A stretch of DNA of 45,195 nucleotides from an uncultured Eubacteriales bacterium (GTDB lineage Bacteria; Bacillota; Clostridia; Christensenellales; Aristaeellaceae): positions 1 through 45,195 of the forward strand of contig CACWLP010000026.1 in NCBI GenBank assembly GCA_902761755.1. The letters run 5' to 3'. This document shows positions 24,620 through 32,542 of this stretch, piece after piece (the stretch's first letter is position 1; every line of letters begins with the position of its first letter). A program made the translations under genes and the position numbers. Below the pieces are notes generated by a model. That model searched no databases. It saw only the letters and a list, made by a program, of their open reading frames with translations, and was not told where the DNA came from.

Positions 24620-24666
24620 CAAAGAAAAGCGGCGCGCCGCCAAAAAAAGAAAAGGAGACACCACCG

Positions 24667-26133
24667 ATGAACAAGCTGATCATCCAGCCGCAGGTGAAAA
24701 AAGGTCATATCCGCAAGGAGCTGCAGGGACATTTTTCCGAGCATCTGGGCCGCTGCATCTACGGCGGCGTGTACGTGGGCGAAAACAGCGATATCCCCAA
24801 CGAGAACGGCATGCGCAAGGACGTGGTGCAAGCCCTGCGGGACATCAGCATCCCCGTGCTGCGCTGGCCCGGCGGCTGCTTTGCCGACGAATACCACTGG
24901 AAGGACGGCATCGGCCCCAGGGAAGGGCGCAAAAAGATGATCAATACCCACTGGGGCGGCGTCACCGAGGACAATTCCTTCGGCACCCACGAATTCATGG
25001 AGCTGTGCCGGCAGCTGGGGTGCGAGCCGTATGTGAACGGCAACGTGGGCAGCGGCACCGTGCAGGAAATGAGCGAATGGGTGGAATACATGACCATGGA
25101 GGGCGTTTCCCCCATGGCGGACCAGCGCAAAGCCAACGGCCACGAAGCGGCCTGGAAGCTGCCCTTCTTCGGCGTGGGCAACGAAAGCTGGGGCTGCGGC
25201 GGCAACATGACGGCGGAGCACTACGCCAACGAATACCGCCGGTATCAGACCTATGTGCGCAATTACCGGCCCGGGGAAAAGATTTATAAGATCGCCTGCG
25301 GCCCCGGGGATTTCGGCACCGAATGGACCGAAACGCTGATGAAGGTGGCCGGCCGGTTCATGGACGGCCTGTCCGTGCACTATTACACCGTGCCCCACGA
25401 CTGGAACCACAAGGGCCACGCCCTGGGCTTCAGCCGGGAGGATTATGAAATCACCCTGAAAACCGCCCTGAACATCGAGCGCATGATCCGCACCCATGAG
25501 GTGATCATGGACCGCTACGACCCCGAAAAGCGGGTGGGCATGATCGTGGACGAATGGGGCACCTGGTACGATGTGGAGGAGGGCACCAACCCCGGCTTCC
25601 TCTACCAGCAGAGCTCCATGCGGGACGCCATGGTGGCCGCCCTGACGCTGAACATCTTCAACAAGCACTGCGACCGCATCCACATGGCCAACATCGCCCA
25701 GCTGGTGAACGTGCTGCAGTCCGTGATCCTCACGGAAGGCCCCCGGATGCTGCTGACCCCCACCTATTTCATCTTCAAGCTCTACAAGGACCATCAGGAA
25801 AACGACCTGCTGGAGAGCGTGCTGATCCCGGACGGCCCGGAAGGCGAGCTGCCCCTCCTGCAGGAATCCTCCTCCATCGCCGCCGACGGCGCGATCCATG
25901 TGACGCTGGTGAACCCCGGCTTGGACGACACCCGGGAGGTGGAGATCGCCCTGGGCGGCCGGGAGATCCGGGAGGCTTCCGCCCGCATCCTCACCGGGAA
26001 AATGGACGACCACAACACCTTCGACGCCCCGGACACCGTGAAGGACCGGGCGTTCACGGATTTCACCGTGAAGGACGGAAAGCTCACCGCCGCGCTGCCC
26101 CCCGTTTCCGCGGCGCATTTCATCCTCCGCTGA
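24667..26133 (+). CDS. Alpha-L-arabinofuranosidase, glycoside hydrolase family 51
   Basis: A 488-residue intracellular enzyme (no signal peptide) that releases arabinofuranose from arabinoxylan or arabinan oligosaccharides. The proton donor is E173 in GVGNESWGCGG and the nucleophile is E296 in VDEWGTWY. The N-terminal GHFSEHLGRCIYGGVYVG and VLRWPGGCFADEYHWKDGIG blocks are family hallmarks; the C-terminal beta domain (about 390-488) is complete. As the protein stays in the cytoplasm it should act on imported oligosaccharides; no sugar transporter is adjacent. A small zinc-ribbon-like gene follows directly. A GH31 enzyme lies 17 kb away. Confidence 0.95.
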   Translation: MNKLIIQPQVKKGHIRKELQGHFSEHLGRCIYGGVYVGENSDIPNENGMRKDVVQALRDISIPVLRWPGGCFADEYHWKDGIGPREGRKKMINTHWGGVTEDNSFGTHEFMELCRQLGCEPYVNGNVGSGTVQEMSEWVEYMTMEGVSPMADQRKANGHEAAWKLPFFGVGNESWGCGGNMTAEHYANEYRRYQTYVRNYRPGEKIYKIACGPGDFGTEWTETLMKVAGRFMDGLSVHYYTVPHDWNHKGHALGFSREDYEITLKTALNIERMIRTHEVIMDRYDPEKRVGMIVDEWGTWYDVEEGTNPGFLYQQSSMRDAMVAALTLNIFNKHCDRIHMANIAQLVNVLQSVILTEGPRMLLTPTYFIFKLYKDHQENDLLESVLIPDGPEGELPLLQESSSIAADGAIHVTLVNPGLDDTREVEIALGGREIREASARILTGKMDDHNTFDAPDTVKDRAFTDFTVKDGKLTAALPPVSAAHFILR

Positions 26134-26136
26134 GCC

Positions 26137-26388
26137 ATGGCGGCCCCCTCGAAATGCCGCCGGTGCCTGCTCAGGGACGTATCGCCGGAGGATTATCAGA
26201 AGTATGTGGAAAGCGTGCTTTTGAAAATCCCGGCCCGGGACCGCACACCGGACAGCGTGTACGCCGCCCGGCTGGACGCCTGCCGCCGCTGCGATCAGCT
26301 GAATGGCGGCACCTGCATGGGCTGCGGCTGCCTGGTGGAGCTCCGCGCCGCCTACGCCCGGCAGAAATGCCCCTTCCGCACCTGGTAA
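26137..26388 (+). CDS. Small Cys-rich protein, DUF6171-like
   Basis: An 83-residue protein with eight cysteines: CRRCLLRD at the N-terminus, CRRCDQLNGGTCMGCGCLVE in the middle, and a final CPF. The pattern CxxC...CxxC...CxxCGC-VELRAA...CP is that of a small family found in Clostridia that I associate with DUF6171 (from memory). The paired CxxC motifs suggest zinc binding. It starts three bases after the GH51 stop without a strong ribosome site, so it is probably coupled to GH51 translation, though a functional link is unproven. It ends before the terminator at 26399. Confidence 0.75.
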   Translation: MAAPSKCRRCLLRDVSPEDYQKYVESVLLKIPARDRTPDSVYAARLDACRRCDQLNGGTCMGCGCLVELRAAYARQKCPFRTW

Positions 26389-26398
26389 GGCAAAAAAG

Positions 26399-26433
26399 CA
26401 TCGCCCCGCCTGCGAACTGCAGACGGGGCGATG
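26399..26433. terminator. Bidirectional terminator
   Basis: CATCGCCCCG-C-CTGC, five-base loop, GCAG-A-CGGGGCGATG. On the minus strand it is followed by CTTTTTTGCC, a strong terminator for the PP2C gene; on the plus strand by TTTGTAG, weaker, for the GH51 operon. Confidence 0.85.
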
Positions 26434-26451
26434 TTTGTAGATTCAGAATAA

Positions 26452-28197
26452 TTATTCTGTTTTCCCCTTGTACGCCAGGCACAGCATGGTCAGATCGTCG
26501 AACTGCTCGGCGTCCTGAACGAAGCCGTCCACAGCCCGGCGCACGCCCCGGAGCACCTCCTGGGGAGGGGCGTCCCCGGTTTCGTTCAGGGCAGCCAGCA
26601 TCCTGTCCGTGCCGAAAAGCTCCCGCTCCCCGCTGGTGGCCTCCGGCACGCCGTCGGTATAGAGGAACAGCCGGTCCCCGGGCGAAAGGGTCATTTCGTA
26701 TTCCTTGTATTTCATGCCCGCCATGCCGCCGATGACGAAGCCGTGGCGGTCCTTATACAGCTCGTAGGGGCAGCCGGCGCGCTTGATCGCCGGGTATTCG
26801 TGCCCGGCGTTGGCACACTTCATTTTCCCGGTGGAGATCTCCAGGATGCCCAGCCACACGGTTACGAACATCTGCACCTGATTGTCGGAGCAGAGAGCTT
26901 CGTTGGTCTTGGTCAGGATCTCCCCGGCGGAGCGGCCCAGCATGGCGCAGCTCTGCAATATCACCTTCGATACCATCATGAACAGCGCCGCGGGCACGCC
27001 CTTGCCGCTGACGTCCGCCATCACCAGGCACAGGTGGTCATCGTCAATGAGGAAGAAATCGTAAAAATCGCCGCCCACTTCCTTCGCCGGGTCCATGGAG
27101 GCGTAGAGATCGAATTCATGCCGGTCCGGGAACGGCGGGAACACGTGGGGCAGCATGGAGCTCTGGATCTTGGCCGCCAGGTGCATTTCCGTGCCGATGC
27201 GCTCCTTTTCGGCGGTGACCCGGGTGATCTCCTTTTCGTGCTCGGCGAGGCTTTTCTCCATGCCCGCCATGATCCGGCTCAGGTTTTCCAATTCGTCGCC
27301 GGTATGGATGCCCAGGGAGGAGAAATGATCGCTGTTGTCCGCGCCGCTTTGCTTATCCTGCACGTAGGCCACCGCCGCGCTGGCAATGGCGTCGATGGGC
27401 TCCGCCACGGATCTTTTCATCCGCCGCGCCATCAGCCAGGCGATCAGCACCGTGGCGGCCAGCAGGGCCACGCCGATCTGCAGGGCGTACTGGGTCAGTT
27501 TCGCGGCGACGCTGCCGATGGAAACGTCCACCAGCAAAAATTCGCAGATTTCCCCGTCCTGATCCCGGATGGGACATCCGGCCGTGCACAGCCAGCCGTA
27601 TTTTTCCGTATTGCCGATGGCGTACAGATCGCCCTCGCCGTCCCAGTTCAGGAACCGCATCATTTTGTCCCGGTCCACTTTTTCCCATTCCCCGGGGGCC
27701 AGCGGATCCACCTGATCGGAGTCCGCAATGTAGACCATGGCGCTGGTTTCCTCGTCGTACATGGCCAGATAGACGAAATCCACGTCGTTCTTATACCCTC
27801 TGAGCATATGCCTCAGCACGTCGTAGGCGCCGCCCTTGCGCGTCACACTGTCCAGAACGGTATAAAACCCGCGGTACGTTTCTCTGTCCGCTTCCGCATC
27901 GCTTTCCATCAGGCTGCGCTGTTCGGGCGTCAGGCCTCTGTAAATGCCCATGATCTCCTTGGACAGGCCGATGGAATCCGCCGCGTTGGTCGCCGAGGCG
28001 ACCGCCAGCCTGGCCGTTTTGCAGGCCCGGTCGATGGACTGCCGGAACAGATTGGACCCATAGATGAGCAAACCGATCAGCAGCGCCACCGCGCCCAGGA
28101 GAAAGCTGCTCAGGATGATCCTGCCCACCGTTTTCGCGGCCAGCGAATGACGTTTCTTCTCCCGTTCGCTCATTTGCGCTACGCTTTTCTTTCCCAT
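26452..28197 (-). CDS. Membrane sensor PP2C (SpoIIE/RsbU-type) serine phosphatase
   Basis: A 581-residue protein. Transmembrane segment about 25-48, an extracytoplasmic Cache-like sensor (about 50-235), a second transmembrane segment (about 237-258), a HAMP-like region and coiled linker (about 258-345), and a C-terminal PP2C phosphatase domain. The metal-binding residues are present: KEVGGDFYDFF, VMADVSGKGVPAALFM, and the terminal DDLTMLCL. Such enzymes dephosphorylate a STAS anti-sigma antagonist in partner-switching systems. The STAS gene and an ATPase-like gene lie just upstream in the same unit, which fits. The signal sensed is unknown. A weak ribosome site makes the exact start uncertain. 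Confidence 0.92.
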   Translation of the reverse strand: MGKKSVAQMSEREKKRHSLAAKTVGRIILSSFLLGAVALLIGLLIYGSNLFRQSIDRACKTARLAVASATNAADSIGLSKEIMGIYRGLTPEQRSLMESDAEADRETYRGFYTVLDSVTRKGGAYDVLRHMLRGYKNDVDFVYLAMYDEETSAMVYIADSDQVDPLAPGEWEKVDRDKMMRFLNWDGEGDLYAIGNTEKYGWLCTAGCPIRDQDGEICEFLLVDVSIGSVAAKLTQYALQIGVALLAATVLIAWLMARRMKRSVAEPIDAIASAAVAYVQDKQSGADNSDHFSSLGIHTGDELENLSRIMAGMEKSLAEHEKEITRVTAEKERIGTEMHLAAKIQSSMLPHVFPPFPDRHEFDLYASMDPAKEVGGDFYDFFLIDDDHLCLVMADVSGKGVPAALFMMVSKVILQSCAMLGRSAGEILTKTNEALCSDNQVQMFVTVWLGILEISTGKMKCANAGHEYPAIKRAGCPYELYKDRHGFVIGGMAGMKYKEYEMTLSPGDRLFLYTDGVPEATSGERELFGTDRMLAALNETGDAPPQEVLRGVRRAVDGFVQDAEQFDDLTMLCLAYKGKTE

Positions 28198-28213
28198 GCG
28201 TTTTTCCCGGCGG

Positions 28214-28819
28214 TCAAGCCATCTTTTTTTCCAGGGTCATTTCCACCGTGCGCCCGCGGATGGACACCTTCACATCGTCCGCCACCCGGGCCACCACGGA
28301 TTTTTCCAGTTCGTCCCAGGCTTCCAGCGCTTCCTTCTCCTGCCGCTGCACGGAGGGCGCCAGCGCTTCTTCGTACCGCATCATGGACCATTCCCAGTCC
28401 ATCGTGGGCAGGCTGGATTCCTCGTACATGCCGGGCAGGATCAGCGGACTGGTGAGGGCGACGACGTCCTCATCCGCGCCCCGGTCGAAGAAATCCCGCA
28501 GCTTGCCCATGAGCCCCCGGGCGGATTCGTTTTTCCCGGAGCTGGCGGCGGAAAGCAGCTGCGTGCGCTTGTCGCTGTCCATGCGGGTGGTCACCTGCAG
28601 GTGCAGCCGGTACACGTCGTTTTCGTCCTCGATCCAGAAAACGCCTTCCGTTTCGCCGGTAATGGAGCGCATCATGCCCATCATTTCCTCGGTGAGCAGC
28701 CTAAGATGCAGCGCGTTCTTTCCGGACAGGCCCTTGTACGCCGCCACTTTCTCCGCCTGTTCCAGCGCCTTTTCCATCTGGCTTCCCTTGCTGGAAACCA
28801 CGATCATATCAGTTTTCAT
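28214..28819 (-). CDS. Degenerate HATPase-like (anti-sigma kinase-like) protein
   Basis: A 201-residue cytoplasmic protein located between STAS and PP2C genes, the position of the anti-sigma serine kinase. The segment LHLRLLTEEMMGMMRSITGE looks like the N-box helix of GHKL ATPases, but the Asn expected after the Glu is replaced, and no DxGxG motif follows. A long insertion includes SAASSGKNESARGLMGKLRD, and the end VSIRGRTVEMTLEKKM is a plausible last strand. Related clostridial proteins are, from memory, annotated simply as ATP-binding proteins. ATP binding is doubtful here. The ATG follows GAGGGAGAG. Confidence 0.7.
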   Translation of the reverse strand: MKTDMIVVSSKGSQMEKALEQAEKVAAYKGLSGKNALHLRLLTEEMMGMMRSITGETEGVFWIEDENDVYRLHLQVTTRMDSDKRTQLLSAASSGKNESARGLMGKLRDFFDRGADEDVVALTSPLILPGMYEESSLPTMDWEWSMMRYEEALAPSVQRQEKEALEAWDELEKSVVARVADDVKVSIRGRTVEMTLEKKMA

Positions 28820-28831
28820 GCTTTCTCTCCC

Positions 28832-29128
28832 TCATTCGATTTCCAGGATGTCGCAAAAGCCGGTGACCTCGAATACTTCCGATACGATCTCGTTGACGTG
28901 AATGACCTTCATGCCGCCCTTGCCGCTCATCGCCTTGTGCGCGGACAGGAGCACCCGCAGCCCCGCGGAGGAAATGTACTCCAGCTTTTCAAAGTCCAGC
29001 GTCAGGCTGTCCGCACCGTTCAGGGACGCGTTCAGCTCCCTTTCCAGCTCCGGGGCGGTCACGGTGTCCAAACGGCCCTCCAGGGCCAGGGTCAGCGCGC
29101 TTCCGTTCAGGGTCTTGCTGATGGTCAT
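28832..29128 (-). CDS. STAS-domain anti-sigma factor antagonist-like protein
   Basis: A 98-residue single STAS domain like SpoIIAA/RsbV. The core LTLALEGRLDTVTAPELERE and DFEKLEYISSAGLRVLLSAH are typical; S54 in the YISSAGL loop is at the phosphorylation position. ATG at 29128 follows GGAGGAG. The PP2C phosphatase downstream is the likely partner that removes the phosphate, and the kinase would be the neighbouring ATPase-like protein, which however lacks motifs. The output target (sigma factor or other) is not in the window. Confidence 0.92.
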   Translation of the reverse strand: MTISKTLNGSALTLALEGRLDTVTAPELERELNASLNGADSLTLDFEKLEYISSAGLRVLLSAHKAMSGKGGMKVIHVNEIVSEVFEVTGFCDILEIE

Positions 29129-29174
29129 ATGAATCTCCTCCTTATTCTTCCGGTTCATTCCGCGAAAACCGCAA

Positions 29175-30608
29175 TCACTTTTTCACCACGCCGTCGCCGT
29201 AAATGGTGGTCCAGTCGTCCTTCATGGATACGGGGATCCAGCCGTAGGCCTCGCAGTAGCCGTACATCTGGTCGGCCTTTTTCTGGTTGCCGTTTTCCCG
29301 CTCCAGATCGTCGCAGCAGAGCATAAAGGCCAGGCTGGCGTTGGGATTGCTGCAGGTGACGTATTCCGCCATGCTGCTGTCGCCCATGCTGTTGCCGAAG
29401 GACAGCACCGGCTGCTGGCCGATTTCCTGCATGATGACGGAAACCTTGTTCATTTTCAGGTTCTTGATGATGAAATCGCCGCCCAGCTGCAGCACGTCGT
29501 CCTCGGTAAACATATAGCTCAGCCCGTCGTTGTCGCCCTGCTTGCTGGCCACCACCGTTTCATCCGAGCCGATGATCTGCCGCGGCGGGATGGAGATGGG
29601 CGCGCCGTCGTTCATGATGCCGCGGACGATGAAGCGGTCCGTGCCGCTGATGATGTACACGATGAAATCGTTGGCCTGCAGGTATTCCACCACCTGCACC
29701 ATGGGCAGATAGAACCCGCCGCCCCGGGTCATGCCCTCATAGCTGGGCATGGGCAGCTTCTTGAATTCGTGCACATAATCGTAGAATTCCTCCAGGGTCA
29801 TGCCGGAGAAGGCGGAGGCGATGCACTTGCCGTGATCCACCTCCAGGCCGGAAAAGGACGCGCCGGTTTCGTTCTGATAGGCAATCTTCAGCGCGGTCAC
29901 CTTTTCGAAATCGCTGGCCTTGTCCTTGTAATCCGGGTCCTCCAGCACGCGGTGCACCAGCAGCATGTAATCGAAATAGTTGGGATCAGTCTCGCAGAAC
30001 AGGGTGCCGTCAAAGTCAAACACGGCGATGCGGTCCTTGGGCGGGATATAATCCTCTCCGCCCTCTCGGGTGATGGCGTCGATGTAGCTCACCAGCATCT
30101 CCTTGGCGGGGGAATCCGCCGTCCAGAGGGAAAGCGGATCTTCCCCGGCTTCCGGGTTTTCCGCTTCCGCCCGTTCAAACCGCATCCCGTCCCCGGCGTT
30201 TTCCTTCTCGTCCTGCCAGATCAGGCAGCCTTCCGCATCCAGGCTGAATACGGCCTCGCCGTCGTCATACTTCTGATCCGCGGAAGCGACGGTCCCATCC
30301 TCGTTATAGGCATAATCCGTGCGCAGACCGAAGGGCATGGACACCAGCGTGCCGTCGTCTTCGTGGTAGAAGCAGGCGTATTCCCATGTGCTTTCTTCCC
30401 AGGCGCTGCTGCCCCAGGTGATCAGCACCCGGAATCCTTCTTCTTCCCAGATCAGTTCCGCCGTCGCCCGGCCGCAGACCCAGACGCCCTCATAGGCCGC
30501 CGCTTCCTCCGGCATTTCCTCCGTTACGGGCTCCGCCTCCGCCAGCACGGCGGATGCCGTTCCCAGGATCAAGGCCAGCGCCAGCAGCGCAGCCAGCAGT
30601 TTTTTCAT
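29175..30608 (-). CDS. Secreted HAD-superfamily phosphatase with unknown N-terminal domain
   Basis: A 477-residue exported protein with a signal peptide (1-24, ending VLAEAE). Residues about 40-150 form a beta-rich domain with a repeated E-W-x-x-x pattern (TAELIWEEEGFRVLITWGSS) that I do not recognise. The rest is a HAD hydrolase of the phosphoserine-phosphatase-like type: motif I DFDGT with D198 and D200, and a late GNSMGDSSM motif IV; a large cap region lies between. The substrate is unknown. The ATG at 30608 is chosen for the AAGGAGGAAAT site and the signal peptide. It is followed by the STAS gene after 46 bases, which may put it in the partner-switching unit. Confidence 0.85.
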   Translation of the reverse strand: MKKLLAALLALALILGTASAVLAEAEPVTEEMPEEAAAYEGVWVCGRATAELIWEEEGFRVLITWGSSAWEESTWEYACFYHEDDGTLVSMPFGLRTDYAYNEDGTVASADQKYDDGEAVFSLDAEGCLIWQDEKENAGDGMRFERAEAENPEAGEDPLSLWTADSPAKEMLVSYIDAITREGGEDYIPPKDRIAVFDFDGTLFCETDPNYFDYMLLVHRVLEDPDYKDKASDFEKVTALKIAYQNETGASFSGLEVDHGKCIASAFSGMTLEEFYDYVHEFKKLPMPSYEGMTRGGGFYLPMVQVVEYLQANDFIVYIISGTDRFIVRGIMNDGAPISIPPRQIIGSDETVVASKQGDNDGLSYMFTEDDVLQLGGDFIIKNLKMNKVSVIMQEIGQQPVLSFGNSMGDSSMAEYVTCSNPNASLAFMLCCDDLERENGNQKKADQMYGYCEAYGWIPVSMKDDWTTIYGDGVVKK

Positions 30609-30990
30609 TGAATATTTCCTCCTTGCGTGTGTAATCAGTGGCAGTACAGTATATTTTATCCGTTCGTGTCCAATAAATGTCCAAAAGATCATTTCGCCAC
30701 GCCGGGCCAAAAATCCTTCCGGGGCGCCGTGCTGTTCGATCCACACGTACCGGACCCAGTCCATGGGGAAAAGGAATACCCGGGCAGCCACGCAGGGATG
30801 CCGGAAGCTGCCGTCTCAGTCCATGATCTGCTCAAACTGCTTTTCCCCCGCGCGCTGCCGGAAAAAGTCCAGCGCTTCCCTGCGGAGTTTTCCCGGGCGA
30901 TACGCGCCGCCGGCAGCCCGGGCAGTCTGTCCGGGGGCCGCCGCGCAGTTTCTCCCGTTCTCCATACTTTCTTCTCTCCCGCGTCGTCTG
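30609..30990 (-). other. 382-base gap with possible promoter and a doubtful small ORF
   Basis: No confident gene lies between preA and the HAD gene. On the minus strand TAAAAT (30653-30658) preceded by direct repeats TGGAC (30668-30672 and 30679-30683) may be the HAD promoter. The same paired repeat with the same 11-base period lies in the promoter at 35180. A 49-codon frame at 30816-30965 is listed separately. Confidence 0.4.
30816..30965 (-). CDS. Doubtful 49-residue ORF downstream of preA
   Basis: The ORF begins 25 bases after the preA stop with a GGAGAG site at eight bases. The C-terminal half KLRREALDFFRQRAGEKQFE is a plausible amphipathic helix, but the N-terminal half is Ala/Gly-rich and uninformative. 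The same frame stays open after the TGA as far as the HAD start, so this may be the remnant of a longer gene. No family recognised. Confidence 0.3.
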   Translation of the reverse strand: MENGRNCAAAPGQTARAAGGAYRPGKLRREALDFFRQRAGEKQFEQIMD

Positions 30991-32490
30991 TTATTTCCTG
31001 ATCCGCTTCCTGCCGGACACGATGGCGTTCTGCGGGCAGACCAGCAGGCAAAGATGACAGCCCACACACTTTTTGCCATTGAGCACCGGGCGCCGTTTTT
31101 CATCCAGGCGGATCGCCTGATGGCCGCCGTCCATGCAGCTGATCTCGCACCGCCCGCAGCCGATGCAGCGATCCCGCACGAACCGGGGAAATACCACGGT
31201 ATCCCTTTCCAGCGCGTCGGTGGTGCTGCTCAGGGTATCCAGCCCCAGACCGATGGCCTCTTTCACGCCCGAAAAGCCCTTTTCCTTCAGGTACAGGTTC
31301 AGCCCCGCCTTCAGATCGTCGATGATCCGGTAGCCGTACTGCATCACGGCGGTGGTGATCTGGATGGAGCCGCCCCCCAGCAGGATGAATTCCGCGGCGT
31401 CCTGCCAGGTTTCGATGCCGCCCATGGCGGACAGGTGCATGCCCTGCAGGGCCGGATTCTGCCCCAGCTCGGCAATGAAGCGCAGGGCGATGGGCTTCAC
31501 CGCGTTTCCGCTGTACCCGCCTACGGCGCTTTGCCCGTGAACGGCGGGAGAGGACACATAGGTGTGCGGGTTCACGCCTACGATGGATTTGATGGTGTTG
31601 ATGGCCGCAATGCCGTCCGCGCCGCCCCGCTTCGCCGCCTCCGCCGCCGGGCTCATGGCCGCCACGTTGGGGGTCAGCTTGGCCAGCACCGGGATACGGC
31701 AGTTCTCCTTCGCCGCCCGGGTGAACCGTTCCACCAGCTCCGGCACCTGGCCGATATCGCTGCCCAGACCGCCCTCCGCCATATTGGGGCAGGAAAAATT
31801 CAATTCCACCGCGTCCGCGCCGTTTTCCTGGCACAGCCGGGCCAGATCGCCCCATTCCTGTTCGTTCTGCCCCATGATGGAAGCCAGGATGAATTTGGCC
31901 GGATAATTCTTTTTCAGACGGCGGAAGATCTCCATGTTCTCCGCCACGCCGTGGTCAGACAACTGCTCGATGTTCTTAAAGCCGATGATGCTGCCGTCGC
32001 TGCCGGAAAGGGCGGAAAAGCGGGGCGACGCCTCGTGGATATCCAGGGTGCAGATCGTTTTGAAGCAGATCCCCGCCCAGCCCGCCTCGAAAGCCCGGGC
32101 GCACATATCGTAGGTGCTGGCCACCACGGAGGAAGACAGGAGGAAGGGATTCTCAAGGGGGATGCCGCACAGATCGCACCTGAGAAGGTTCTCGTTTCCC
32201 GGAAGCGGCGTTTCGCACTCCGGCTTCACCTGGTAATACAGCCGGTTCATCAGGTCCCTTACAGGCACGTCTCCCGCCCGGACGCAGGCCCTTTCGCAGG
32301 GCGCGGAGCAAACGAGACAGGGGTTCTTTTCCGGCAGGCGCAGCGCGGCGGTCTGCTCATTCCTGAACCAGATGCTGCGCAGCAGCCCGGAGGGGGCCAG
32401 CTTCTCGCAGGCGGCGTCGCAGGGCGCGTTCCGGCACAGGACGCAGCGGATCATATCGGAACGGGAAATCAGGGGTTCGGTACAGATCAT
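30991..32490 (-). CDS. preA: PreA-like dihydropyrimidine dehydrogenase with added N-terminal Fe-S domain
   Basis: A 499-residue protein. Residues about 105-400 are the FMN-binding dihydroorotate/dihydropyrimidine dehydrogenase barrel (ENPFLLSSSVVASTYDMCAR, AVELNFSCPNM, and the flavin-phosphate region near ALQGMHLSAMGGIETWQDAA). The C-terminus has two [4Fe-4S] motifs, CIGCGRCEISC and CVGCHLCLLVCP. In front is an extra domain with eight Cys: C16, C19, C24, C28 (spacing as in cluster one of mammalian DPD and PreT) and C58, C61, C65, C69. The FAD/NAD(P)H part of PreT is absent. The Cys expected as general acid in the DPD active loop (ACGQ) reads SDIGQ. The pyrimidine substrate is therefore not assured. 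Start 32490 follows AAAGGAG. Confidence 0.85.
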   Translation of the reverse strand: MICTEPLISRSDMIRCVLCRNAPCDAACEKLAPSGLLRSIWFRNEQTAALRLPEKNPCLVCSAPCERACVRAGDVPVRDLMNRLYYQVKPECETPLPGNENLLRCDLCGIPLENPFLLSSSVVASTYDMCARAFEAGWAGICFKTICTLDIHEASPRFSALSGSDGSIIGFKNIEQLSDHGVAENMEIFRRLKKNYPAKFILASIMGQNEQEWGDLARLCQENGADAVELNFSCPNMAEGGLGSDIGQVPELVERFTRAAKENCRIPVLAKLTPNVAAMSPAAEAAKRGGADGIAAINTIKSIVGVNPHTYVSSPAVHGQSAVGGYSGNAVKPIALRFIAELGQNPALQGMHLSAMGGIETWQDAAEFILLGGGSIQITTAVMQYGYRIIDDLKAGLNLYLKEKGFSGVKEAIGLGLDTLSSTTDALERDTVVFPRFVRDRCIGCGRCEISCMDGGHQAIRLDEKRRPVLNGKKCVGCHLCLLVCPQNAIVSGRKRIRK

Positions 32491-32542
32491 GGGGCGGCTC
32501 CTTTCTGTTCTCCGGGCGGCGCATCGGGAGCGAACCGCGCGT

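Noticed and set aside
30791-30965. Selenocysteine or read-through at the TGA linking the small ORF to the frame before the HAD signal peptide
   Set aside because: No SECIS-like hairpin follows, and the HAD gene has its own ribosome site and signal peptide at 30608.
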